Shown piece after piece: positions 54,867 through 63,860 of a stretch of 64,000 nucleotides of DNA (positions within the stretch are counted from its first letter, which is position 1; every line of letters starts with the position of its first letter). Made by a program: the position numbers and the translations under genes. The stretch lies in assembly GCA_947479455.1 (NCBI GenBank), contig CANJZE010000002.1:188533-252532 (forward strand). Direction: 5' to 3'. Source of the DNA: Bacteroidota bacterium. Its GTDB lineage: Bacteria; Bacteroidota; Bacteroidia; Chitinophagales; LD1. The notes beneath the pieces are model-generated. The model searched no databases and was not told where the DNA came from. It saw nothing but the letters and a program-made list of their open reading frames with translations.

Positions 54867-55691
54867 ATGCAATTAGCCAGAAAAAGAGCTGAACTGAATG
54901 ATGCCGCTTTAGAACAACAACTGGAAGCTGAAGGGTATATTCTTTTGCGAAATGTTATTCCACCGCAACAAGTAAAACAGTTGAAAGAACTGTATGACTC
55001 TTTGCATGTAAATAAGCAGGATACCAACGACATGTGGAACAGCCTTTACAATCTTCCACAGGGGGAAGGAATGAAAGCAAGCGATATTATTCAACCATTA
55101 GTACTACCTTACATTGAATCACTTTTCAAATCTTTAAAGGTGATGGTATACACTTACATGGTGAAAAATCCCGTAGAACACACCTTCTGCAAAATGCACC
55201 GAGATTATTCATCGTTTGACGAAGATATTTTTGAGTATCGTAACGCCTGGATTCCTTTGGTAGAAGTAAATGAAACAAACGGGGCATTATTAGTCGTTCC
55301 AAACAGCCATCTAGTGTTTGAATATTGTTTGCCCATGTTTACTGAGTGGCCTTATGAAAATATGCTTCCGCAATTGATGAAGAAGGCAAAAGTGGTTTAC
55401 GCTCAACCGGGTGATTTGGTTATTTACAAAGACCGCACGCTTCATGGCTCTGAACAAAACCGAAGCACCGAAACTCGTCCTGTTTTACATTTCGGTTTGC
55501 TACATCCCGAAGCGGAATTGAATTTTTATCATTTAGACCGCAAAAAAAATGAAGTGGAAATTTATCCTGTGGATGTCAATTTTTATTTCCATAAAAATTA
55601 TGAAGAAGCTTTAGTGGGAAGAACTCCCACAAAACATTTTTCTTTTAATCCTCCTGATTTAAAGTTTGCGGAAATAGAAAATCAGCTGTAA
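54867..55691 (+). CDS. PhyH-type Fe(II)/2-oxoglutarate oxygenase (copy 3)
   Basis: The 274-residue protein has LEAEGYILLRNVI at the start, His and Asp of the iron site in CKMHRDYSSF, VVPNSH, and the distal His in DRTLHGSEQN with Arg in ETRPVLHF. The ATG at 54867 is chosen over a TTG 18 bases upstream. It is divergent from radical-SAM copy b and convergent with the DUF1501 gene. It is the least similar of the three PhyH proteins, with a longer segment between the two metal motifs. Confidence 0.8.
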   Translation: MQLARKRAELNDAALEQQLEAEGYILLRNVIPPQQVKQLKELYDSLHVNKQDTNDMWNSLYNLPQGEGMKASDIIQPLVLPYIESLFKSLKVMVYTYMVKNPVEHTFCKMHRDYSSFDEDIFEYRNAWIPLVEVNETNGALLVVPNSHLVFEYCLPMFTEWPYENMLPQLMKKAKVVYAQPGDLVIYKDRTLHGSEQNRSTETRPVLHFGLLHPEAELNFYHLDRKKNEVEIYPVDVNFYFHKNYEEALVGRTPTKHFSFNPPDLKFAEIENQL

Positions 55692-55708
55692 TACAACTAC
55701 CTGAAGGA

Positions 55709-57016
55709 CTATGCTTTAAACAAGTCTAATTTTTCGTCAGGTCCTTGATTAATGATTGTTTTTATTCTTTCCTCAGGAACTCCAAACCAGCCACCAAGTA
55801 TGGCTTTATAAACCGAACGAAAATCATACTGCATAGCTAAATTATCTTCTGCACTAACTTGGGCAGGTAAGTCAGGACTGGTGCCTATAATTCCGCTTTT
55901 AAGTTGTGTGCCAAAGAGTATGGCTGATTCTGCTGTGCCGTGGTCCGTACCATAAGAGCCACATGCTATTCTCCTTCCAAATTCAGAGAAGGTCATACCC
56001 AGCACATCGTCTTGCTTGCCCATTAAATGTAAGTCATCTTCAAAAGCGGTAATGGCTTCTGATAAATCTTTTAGGAGGGTGGCATGTTTGCCTTGTGTGG
56101 TATCTGCTGTATCCACTTGGTCTGAATGGGTATCATAATCGGTTTGGCTCACCAAATAAACAGGTGTGTTTAAACCACTGCCAATTAAACGGGCTACTGT
56201 TTTTAACTGGTCAGCTAGAGGATTTTTGTTGGGTTCAGGATAGCGTTTTGATAAATTTTTTTGTCGGTTAGCATGGTCTTGAACAATAGGCGCGTATAAT
56301 TTTATTTGCCTCGATACAGCTCTAATTTTATCCATGTTGGCATTGGCAAAAGTTGCACTCATCATTTCACTTTCAGGTAAAGTAGCGGTGGCATTAAAAT
56401 CTTCGATATTGGTAAAGCCAATGCTGAGGTCTTCTTCCATGCCTTTATTTATCTTCGACATGAATTGTGTAATCTTTGGTGATACAGAACCTATTCGAAT
56501 AGCCGCAGGTCCATCATTGGGTTTCACAGGGTATCCTTTAGGGTAGTTTGGATAATCGTGCTCTAAATACCTGCCTAACCAGCCGGTTCTTATTTCCTCT
56601 TTTTCTGTATTGGCGGTGTATTTTATTCCCTTGCCTCTGAAGTGTGAAAACTCTGGGTTTGGATAGCCTACACCTTGTATCACTGAAACTAATTTGTCGT
56701 TATATAAACTTTGCAAACCTGTGAGCGATGGATGAAAACCAAATGTGTTGGTATCGCGAAGGGGCAATATTTTTTTTTCAGGAATTAGAATATCGCGTCT
56801 CGCGCTACTTAGAATATTGTATTTGTCAATTGGAATTACGGTGTTTAATCCGTCATTTCCACCTATCAGTTCAACGAGTACTAATATTCTGTTTTGGAAC
56901 TTTATGTCGGGGGCAAAGGCTTGAAAAAAATTGCGTTGCTTACAGGAGAATGCATTAAACGCAATAACAAACGGAGCTATAGCAGCAGTATAGTGAAGAA
57001 ATTTTTTCCTGTTCAT
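55709..57016 (-). CDS. DUF1501-family protein
   Basis: The 435-residue protein has an N-terminal NRKKF leader resembling a Tat signal (Arg-Lys instead of twin Arg), a hydrophobic core and a possible lipobox cysteine (NAFSC). It continues with the family pattern FQNRILVLVELIGGNDGLNTVIP, LSHF/EFSHFRGKG and TLGMTFSEFGRR..GTDHGTAES. DUF1501 proteins are distant alkaline-phosphatase/sulfatase-fold relatives and are nearly always encoded with DUF1800, here 12 bases upstream. Their function is unknown but they are often export-linked. Confidence 0.88.
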   Translation of the reverse strand: MNRKKFLHYTAAIAPFVIAFNAFSCKQRNFFQAFAPDIKFQNRILVLVELIGGNDGLNTVIPIDKYNILSSARRDILIPEKKILPLRDTNTFGFHPSLTGLQSLYNDKLVSVIQGVGYPNPEFSHFRGKGIKYTANTEKEEIRTGWLGRYLEHDYPNYPKGYPVKPNDGPAAIRIGSVSPKITQFMSKINKGMEEDLSIGFTNIEDFNATATLPESEMMSATFANANMDKIRAVSRQIKLYAPIVQDHANRQKNLSKRYPEPNKNPLADQLKTVARLIGSGLNTPVYLVSQTDYDTHSDQVDTADTTQGKHATLLKDLSEAITAFEDDLHLMGKQDDVLGMTFSEFGRRIACGSYGTDHGTAESAILFGTQLKSGIIGTSPDLPAQVSAEDNLAMQYDFRSVYKAILGGWFGVPEERIKTIINQGPDEKLDLFKA

Positions 57017-57028
57017 GGCTCTGTGAAA

Positions 57029-58606
57029 TTACATGATTTGATATTCGGGTAAAAGTAATATAGCCGTAAAAAATTGCTGTGCCCTTCTATTTAATTCTTG
57101 CTGGGTGGTTTTGTCAGTTGGTTGGCTTTTATAGGCCTCCCACAATTGTTGCCATGATTGCGGGTTGGCTTTATCTCCGGCTAACAGGTTTTGTAAATAA
57201 GCAATATGGAGGCTATCGGTTGGCACGGTACATAATTGATTCAACACATTAGTGATTAGTGTAGATGCTTGATTAGGTTGTGCAAATGAGCCGGCAAAGT
57301 TTAAAAAATTAAAGCGTAGATATGGGTTAGGTAGTTGATTAAGACCCTTGAAATATAAGGTATCTTTTACCCAATTACTGCGGGCAGAAAGAAGTTCTGA
57401 ATTAACCCAGTTTCGGTCATAGGATGGAAATTCGTAGAAGGCGGGCCAGCCTGCTACACTTGGCGGGTCGCCAAGGTATTGCCCCATTTGTTGTAAGGCG
57501 CCATCAAAAATAAGTAGTAAACCACCTAATTGTTGAATATCGGCATGTAGACAAATCTCTATTTGAAGTTCGCGTATCATGCCTATAAAATAATCGGTAG
57601 GGCTTTTAAACATAGCCCCTATCAGTTTTTCATCGTAAAAAAAAGCACTTGAAAATAGTGCGGTTAGCACGGGCTTTATTTCAAAATTGGCTTGTCGCAT
57701 AATTTCAGCCAAAGGCTCTATCACCTTTTCTTCTACCTGCGCATCAATATGGCTATGCACAAACCAGCGGTAAAGTTTACGGCACAAAAATTTGGAGACT
57801 TCGGGGTTAGCGCAAAGCATATCTATTAACTCATCGGTTTCTTTAGCACCATCCATTCCTGACTTGCCTTTAATGGTATGATTATTATAGAAAGCAGAAA
57901 AAGTCTTGCCGTTTGTGTTATGATTGGTTGGGTCAAAGTAAGAGTTGATTTTTACTTTATCGTCTTTCCAACCGGTGAGCACTTTTGCCGCGGCTTTTAC
58001 ATCGGCTTCGGTATAGTGCGAGTTCGTTCCTTTGCCTATGGTAAATAGCTCTTGTAGTTCTCTTCCATAGTTTTCGTTGGGGGTGGTTTTGCTGTTTTGA
58101 TTTCCGTTTAAATACACGAGCATACCAGGTGATGTGGTTATTTCGCGTAGCAGTGTTTTAAAGTTACCGGTGGCGTGTTTTCTAATGGTGTTTATATATT
58201 GAAAAGCATATCGGGAGTCTTTTACCGTGTTAAACTGAATTACAAAATGGTTGTGCCAGAAAAGCACCATTTTTTCGCGAATGCTTTGTTGCGAATGAAG
58301 CATTAACTCCACCCATTGAGCGCGGATGTAAATGTTCCAGTCTTCCTCTCGCTCTGGGTCATAAGGGTAAAGCACAAAACTTGTACCTGCCGGTGCCACC
58401 GGGTCATTTTTGGTACGAAAAGCGGGTGGCAATGGAAGCGGTAAGGGGCGAAGTAAATGCTGTATACATTGTTGGCTACTCTTTCCTTTAAAAAAATCTA
58501 TATCCTTTTCTGTAACACCAAACAGGGTTCTGCGCAGCAAGTGCTTGAGTTGCTTTGGTGTCCACGGTTGGGTGTATGATTTTACAGGATGGCTGGCAGT
58601 GGACAT
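57029..58606 (-). CDS. DUF1800-family protein
   Basis: The 525-residue protein has the family motifs LKHLLRRTLFGVTEKDIDF at the start, REKMVLFWHNHFV, NENYGRELQELFTIGKG, LTGWKDD and the C-terminal AILLLPEYQIM. DUF1800 is paired with DUF1501 across many phyla, and the pair here is a two-gene operon with DUF1800 first. The biochemical role is unknown. No signal peptide is visible. Confidence 0.9.
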   Translation of the reverse strand: MSTASHPVKSYTQPWTPKQLKHLLRRTLFGVTEKDIDFFKGKSSQQCIQHLLRPLPLPLPPAFRTKNDPVAPAGTSFVLYPYDPEREEDWNIYIRAQWVELMLHSQQSIREKMVLFWHNHFVIQFNTVKDSRYAFQYINTIRKHATGNFKTLLREITTSPGMLVYLNGNQNSKTTPNENYGRELQELFTIGKGTNSHYTEADVKAAAKVLTGWKDDKVKINSYFDPTNHNTNGKTFSAFYNNHTIKGKSGMDGAKETDELIDMLCANPEVSKFLCRKLYRWFVHSHIDAQVEEKVIEPLAEIMRQANFEIKPVLTALFSSAFFYDEKLIGAMFKSPTDYFIGMIRELQIEICLHADIQQLGGLLLIFDGALQQMGQYLGDPPSVAGWPAFYEFPSYDRNWVNSELLSARSNWVKDTLYFKGLNQLPNPYLRFNFLNFAGSFAQPNQASTLITNVLNQLCTVPTDSLHIAYLQNLLAGDKANPQSWQQLWEAYKSQPTDKTTQQELNRRAQQFFTAILLLPEYQIM

Positions 58607-58811
58607 GAGCAGATATGCTTTAGTAGTGGTCTATAATTTCGAATCATTCTTACCTTCTTTTTTAGAAAAATTATTGCCCTGCGAAGGTATGAAAAGGTGT
58701 ACTGTATGCAATGGCAAATTTATAAAGCAGGCGGTGTTACAAAAATTATGCACCATAAATGTACAGCTATTGGCGGGCAACGTTATATTCGTTCACTAAA
58801 ATTTTTCAACT

Positions 58812-59834
58812 ATGGGCGCTCCTGAAGGCATCTCTAACTACCAATGGTTTCGGTTTAATTTATACTTCGTGCTTGAGCATTTTATGGGCACCGAAGGTTT
58901 TGAAAAACGGTTTGGCAAAAACAGAAAAAATCTTTATAGCCAAATTGATGAGCAGTTGAAAGGCTCTAATCGGGGTGAGGTGCTACCCATGCCCGAAGCA
59001 CCGCCCAACGTTACGCTCGAAGAATTTAAAAAAACACATATCGACAATTTTTTGCCCGCTGTGTTTAGGGGGGCCGCACTGGACTGGCCTTGCTCTAAAA
59101 AATGGGACTTTCAATACTTTAAGAACAACTATGCCGATAAAGAAATAATTATTGTAGACAACGAAGGGATTATTGACAAAAAAAATCCGCAAAAGTTTGA
59201 AAATACCACCTTTGGTAAATTTGTTGATGAGCTTTTAGCCGGCTCTAATAAATACCTCAAGTTTGCTCGTATTATGGATGATGATACATCGCTCAAAGAT
59301 GATTTTGATATCAACTGGTTGCGCAAGTTTCAGCAACCAGGCTCGTTTGGCGAAAACTTTTTAATGTTTATGGGCAACACCGAAACGATGACTCCCATTC
59401 ACTGTGGTTTTGGGCATACTTTATTTGTGCAGATAACCGGTAGAAAAAAATGGATTTTTTGGAAACCCAACGAGCGTATATTTTTTGACCCTCGTTCAAA
59501 AAGAAGAAATTTTAATTTTACTGATGCCGATGCCTATAACCTCAATGACCCTGCTTTTCCGCTCTTCAAATATGCAAAACGCTACGAGTTGATTTTGGAG
59601 CCGGGCGATGCCCTTTGGTTTCCATCGCAGCTTTGGCACATGGTAGAAAATGTAGAAGGCGGTATTAGCGTGGCGCATAAATTTGTACATCTACCGGGTT
59701 GCTTTCGCGATTCAGCTATCTTAACATCACTTTTCTTTTTGCGCACCAACCCCACTATTTTTACTGACTTCTTCTACCTTAAATTTAAGAAGCGCGATTT
59801 TATGTACACCCGCCCGCAAACCAATCAGGCGTAA
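58812..59834 (+). CDS. JmjC-like cupin (Cupin_8/FIH-type) protein with an HxG iron motif
   Basis: The 340-residue protein has a cupin core resembling factor-inhibiting-HIF-type enzymes: FPAVFRGAALDWP at the start, FLMFMGNTETMTPIHCGFGH, ITGRKKWIFWKP, EPGDALWFPSQLWHMVENV. In this family the Fe ligands are HxD...H. Here the first His is His197 followed by Cys198-Gly199, and the distal His is His276, so the acidic ligand is replaced by Gly. The neighbouring residues (Thr-Pro before His, GRKKW later) are conserved, so the site is not simply degraded. Possible functions are a halogenase-type HxG site or a non-catalytic protein. The DUF1800 gene is divergent upstream. Confidence 0.82.
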   Translation: MGAPEGISNYQWFRFNLYFVLEHFMGTEGFEKRFGKNRKNLYSQIDEQLKGSNRGEVLPMPEAPPNVTLEEFKKTHIDNFLPAVFRGAALDWPCSKKWDFQYFKNNYADKEIIIVDNEGIIDKKNPQKFENTTFGKFVDELLAGSNKYLKFARIMDDDTSLKDDFDINWLRKFQQPGSFGENFLMFMGNTETMTPIHCGFGHTLFVQITGRKKWIFWKPNERIFFDPRSKRRNFNFTDADAYNLNDPAFPLFKYAKRYELILEPGDALWFPSQLWHMVENVEGGISVAHKFVHLPGCFRDSAILTSLFFLRTNPTIFTDFFYLKFKKRDFMYTRPQTNQA

Positions 59835-59840
59835 GCTAGC

Positions 59841-60910
59841 TTACTGCCCGCTATCCATGGTTATGAGTTTGGCCGAAGTAATATAGGCGTACACTTCTCG
59901 TGCATATTCCCGATGCGCGCGCGCGTTCGGGTGCCCGGGGTCAAGCGGGGCGCAATTGAACCCCGGCTCCATTACATCTACCATAAATAAGAGGGTGTGG
60001 TTTCCTTTACTTGCTATTTTATCGAGCAAAAATTTAGTGTCATTGGTCATGCCTGCAAAAACCACTGCTATGCCGTTTTGTTTACAATAAGCAATAATCT
60101 TAAATGCTGTAAGTTCCGAAATGGTGCGAAACAAGGCTTCGTTTTTATGGTCGTGCCAAGTGGTGTAAGAGGTATTGCAGAGGTTGATAAAGGCAGATTT
60201 ATCTCTAAACAAAAAATCTTTTGACCAGTCATTCCAATGGCAATAGCCAATTATCAGGCTGTCAGTCGTCCCTTCTTTAATAGTGCCATAAGGATAAACC
60301 ATGCCTGCGTTGGTGGCAGAACCGCTTTGCACCACAGCATACCTAAAATTTTCTATCCAATGCCTGCTTAAAGGGGTGCGCTCGTCTTGAAAAGAAGCAT
60401 AATTAAAAACAGCCAGTTTTGGCTTGTTACCTTTTTCAACTTCGCTTTTTAGCGCCAGGTACATTTGCACCAAACCATAGCCGGGAACGCCCTTATTCTG
60501 TACATGATAGTTGGGCAACATAGTTTGAAGATAATAGGCGTACGTATTGCTATCGGGTACTGAATAGCCGAAGGTATAGGAGCAACCAAAAATGGCTATG
60601 CTTGGTCGAGTATCGGGTTGGGGGTATTATCTAATTCGTTAATCGAGGTTATTCTATCTCCTGTGCGGTTAATATGGTGTTCGAATAATAACTGCCTATT
60701 GAGATACGTTTTAAACGCCCCTTTGCCTAAGCGGAAACCCAAGATGTGGTCATTGACCAAAAAAGAATCGGGTTGAACGGTGAGTACGGTTTGTTCTTCA
60801 TCAAAATGTGCGGGTTGTAACCCCGCAAGCCTGCATACCCCTTCTGCCATTGCCAATAGCACAGTTAGAAAGATTACAAAAGCTGTTAGCAATAAAAAAA
60901 CTCTTTTCAT
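59841..60910 (-). pseudogene. SGNH/GDSL-like hydrolase, frameshifted
   Basis: Two frames together make one protein. The first frame, from the ATG at 60910, encodes a signal-anchor (MKRVFLLLTAFVIFLTVLL), then INRTGDRITSINELDNTP, and ends at a TAG (60596). The other frame continues with PDTRPSIAIFGCSYTFGYSVPDS, the block I nucleophile region of SGNH hydrolases (GCS with Ser), and includes the closing DPGHPNARAHREYA motif carrying Asp and His. The switch falls at a run of five G on the plus strand (60620-60624); one extra base there restores one frame of about 356 residues. It could be a sequencing error, a broken gene or a phase-variable tract. Confidence 0.75.
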
Positions 60911-61023
60911 GTTGTGGTTGATAGGGGAGCGAGCAAAAAAATTTAAATGCATCCTATCGGAGTAGTTCGGTAACCAGTTCAGCAAACCAAGGGGGTAAAC
61001 AAGCTAGTGCTTAGCCCACTATG

Positions 61024-63552
61024 TTACATTTTTACCCAGCGTTTTACTACGGTGTTTTCCGATGTTTTTATTTCAGCTATATAAATACCTGCCGCAAGGC
61101 GGCTGATATCTATCCGGTTTTGAAGCGGTTGTGTAGTCATTAGCATGTTGCCGTCTATGGAAAAAATGCGCAGTTGTTCAATTTTGCTTTTACTGCTGCT
61201 AATGAATAACTCATTTTGTGCAGGGTTAGGATACAGTTGTATGTAGCTTGTTTCAGTTAACCCGTTTATGCCTGTGCCGGTAATGGAAATAATATTGGAT
61301 AACACTTGTGATGAACCACTGCGCGAAGCCGTGCAGGTATAAGCCCAGTTAGCTACAATGCGGTAAAGTGCATTTGGGTGTTGGTTGAAGTTAATATCGG
61401 TAGCGGTGTATTGATTGCCGGGTACGTTGAGCATAATTTGCCAGTTGCCGTTTCCTAAACTATCGCGGTAAACATCGAATGAATTGACCGGTGTAACAGC
61501 ATTTTCAATTTGATAAACATTCCAGATTAAATTGCCTGCACCCAAATACTGCAAGTGTATGGTGTTATGATAAGGACTAAGCGCACTGGAGTTAAGGCAG
61601 GTGTCGGTGGTAGAAATTTTATAGCGGTAAGCTGTTACATTAGGATTGGCGGTGTAGTCGTGATACTCGCTTAGCGAGTCGCCATGCACTGCGCCAATGC
61701 GCTGGTAATTATTGGTGCTTATTTCGCGGTAAATAAAAAAGCTGTCGGTGGCGCTTACATCTAATTTCTCCCATACAATAACATTGTGGGTAGAAGCCGA
61801 ATCAACCGTTACAAAACAAATGGTTTGGGCTGGCGGCTGCGCTAAAACCACTTGCGAGTTTCCTTCTGCTCTGCAGGTGGTGGCGGTATCGGTGAGTATC
61901 AGATGGTAAGTGCTATTGGCTACGGGGCTTACTACCGGATTGACCAAAGAGGAATTAAGCCCGCTTCCGGTCCAGGTATATGCACCATTGGTTACGGCTG
62001 TTCCGCCAAGGGTGGCACTACCACCCGCGCAGATGCTGAACAATGAATCGGTAATTTGAAGCGATGGTAGGGTGTGAAAATAAATAAGGGTAGAATCGTT
62101 AGCGGTGCAACCGGTGGCGTTGTATATATCGGTTACATAAATAATGGTGTTTTGGGTTGGCGTGAGCGAAATAAAGTTTGCGGTATCAGTAATGCCTGCA
62201 GGGTTGCTGCTCCAGTAATGTGATTCACCCGGTGCGCTGGTGGTGCGGTATAATAAAATAGCACTGCCATCGCAGCGGGTGTAGGAAGTTTGAAAGTATC
62301 TTTCCAGCGGACCTCTTTTAATAAAAATTTTGGGCGCGTAATAAGCCGTTTGGTTTGCGGAGTTGGTGGCATAAACAGCTAATTCTGCCAGGGTAGTATT
62401 GCCCGATGAAATTACGTTAGGAACCTTAAAGGTATAAGTGCCTGCGGTGGTTCCGGCAAGCGAATCGGAAGTACCGTGATTGAATCCGTAGCTGGTTCCG
62501 TTAAATTTAAGTTTGAAATGGTTGCCGCTGTTAAAAGTAAGTGACGATGTAAAACTAACCTGCACTAAATCGCCTTCGCACACGGTATCGGGGGTAAAGG
62601 AGGTAATAGCAAAACTTTCATTGGGGTTAAACTCCCAGTAAGTAATTCCTATGCAGCCATTGGTGCTGCCGTAAAAACCGCGGCTGCCTGCTGTAAGCCC
62701 TATTAAACTTATGGCAGGGTCGCAGCCGCTGCCGGTAGGATAGGGTGCTGTGTTAATCACCGACCAAGTATTGCCTGCTGGGTCATATACACCCATAGCA
62801 CCGTGTGTACCGGTAACTGCGCGCGGGTCGCTTGCATATATTTTATTGCCTACTACAAACGAATGCACGTTTTGATAAAAATTAGAAGAAGTTAAATGGT
62901 AACTTGCTTTTGCCTGCCAGGTATTGGTTATGGTATTGTATTCATAAACCGAATCGGTATGTGCAGCGCCCATGGTATTTTGACCTAAACCACAATAGGC
63001 TTTGCCGTTGACTACATTCGAAAAACCATACGCTATAGCATAGGGCAAACTGTCTTTTTGAATCCATTGATTATTGACTTCATCGTAAGCGTAACATTTT
63101 TTTACGGTGGTGGTGGTTTTATCCATACCTCCGGCAAAATAACCGGTGTTACTTACGCTAAATGAAAATGCTCCTTGTATGCTATCGGGGTAATTAGCTT
63201 TAGCTGCCCAGGTATTGTTAGCAGGGTCGTATTGGTAAAAATCGTTGAACGGTGTATTGCCCGAATTTTTACCGGTGCCTATATAACCATAATTAGCGGT
63301 GGCAAAACCCGCTGTACCAAAGCGCAAGCCGCCCGGAAAATCTGCCTTGGCAGTCCAGGTATCGGTAGAGGGGTCGTACAAATAAAAATTATTGGTGGCT
63401 TGCCCGGTGTAAACATAGCCTGCCGAATTTATGCTGAAAGAAACCGAACCTTCGTGTGCACCGGGGCAGGTGGCTCTTTGCTGCCAAAGCCCTTGTGCGT
63501 ATGCCTGAAAAATAAATGCAAGAGTAACGAGTAGGGTAATTATTTTTTTCAT
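61024..63552 (-). CDS. Secreted Kelch-repeat protein with T9SS tail
   Basis: The start ATG at 63552 gives a signal peptide (KKIITLLVTLAFIFQAYAQ); the longer frame to 63600 is rejected. Residues 20-320 hold about six Kelch units (YDPSTDTWTAKADFPGG, YDPANNTWAAKANYPDS, YNTITNTWQAK) that should form a beta-propeller. Middle beta-sandwich domains follow (LQITDSLFSICAGGSATLGG, a PKD/Ig-like part), and the last 85 residues are a T9SS type A sorting domain (LYPNPAQNELFISS ... LAAGIYIAEIKTSENTVVKRW). It is exported and probably surface-bound. The ligand is unknown. Confidence 0.87.
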   Translation of the reverse strand: MKKIITLLVTLAFIFQAYAQGLWQQRATCPGAHEGSVSFSINSAGYVYTGQATNNFYLYDPSTDTWTAKADFPGGLRFGTAGFATANYGYIGTGKNSGNTPFNDFYQYDPANNTWAAKANYPDSIQGAFSFSVSNTGYFAGGMDKTTTTVKKCYAYDEVNNQWIQKDSLPYAIAYGFSNVVNGKAYCGLGQNTMGAAHTDSVYEYNTITNTWQAKASYHLTSSNFYQNVHSFVVGNKIYASDPRAVTGTHGAMGVYDPAGNTWSVINTAPYPTGSGCDPAISLIGLTAGSRGFYGSTNGCIGITYWEFNPNESFAITSFTPDTVCEGDLVQVSFTSSLTFNSGNHFKLKFNGTSYGFNHGTSDSLAGTTAGTYTFKVPNVISSGNTTLAELAVYATNSANQTAYYAPKIFIKRGPLERYFQTSYTRCDGSAILLYRTTSAPGESHYWSSNPAGITDTANFISLTPTQNTIIYVTDIYNATGCTANDSTLIYFHTLPSLQITDSLFSICAGGSATLGGTAVTNGAYTWTGSGLNSSLVNPVVSPVANSTYHLILTDTATTCRAEGNSQVVLAQPPAQTICFVTVDSASTHNVIVWEKLDVSATDSFFIYREISTNNYQRIGAVHGDSLSEYHDYTANPNVTAYRYKISTTDTCLNSSALSPYHNTIHLQYLGAGNLIWNVYQIENAVTPVNSFDVYRDSLGNGNWQIMLNVPGNQYTATDINFNQHPNALYRIVANWAYTCTASRSGSSQVLSNIISITGTGINGLTETSYIQLYPNPAQNELFISSSKSKIEQLRIFSIDGNMLMTTQPLQNRIDISRLAAGIYIAEIKTSENTVVKRWVKM

Positions 63553-63685
63553 GGTGATGAGGTTTGTAAAATAAAGGTAGAAGATAAAACCTCTTTCCAA
63601 AAAATATTATTTCGGGCTGATGGCAGAAGTTAATTACCCGTTCCGGGTTCGTTGTTTTTTGCGCGCAACGTGGTTATATCAAACG

Positions 63686-63860
63686 CTATTTCTTCTTTCT
63701 TTTCAACTCCTCTATTCTTTTATCAATTGCCTGTTGCACCAGTGCCAGCACATCGGCTGGGTTTACACCTATGGCACAAATTATTTTGAAAAAGATTTTA
63801 AGGTGCATGCCTTCGGAGTGGTTCAGCAGCACATTATACTGCGGGTAGTTAATATCGCAT
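63686..63860 (-). pseudogene. Truncated end of a small unknown gene, cut by the IS256-like element
   Basis: An open frame on the minus strand runs from the edge of the inserted element to a TAG at 63686-63688. The last 40 residues include VNPADVLALVQQAIDKRIEEL and a Lys-rich end, a natural-looking helical composition. The part upstream of 63860 would lie inside the mobile element and is interrupted. An internal ATG at 63808 could start a 40-residue version. No family is recognised. Confidence 0.4.

Noticed and set aside
48159..55691. Loss of metal ligands in the three PhyH proteins
   Set aside because: Checked by eye: all three keep HxD (HAD, HQD, HRD) and the distal His, so they should be catalytic.
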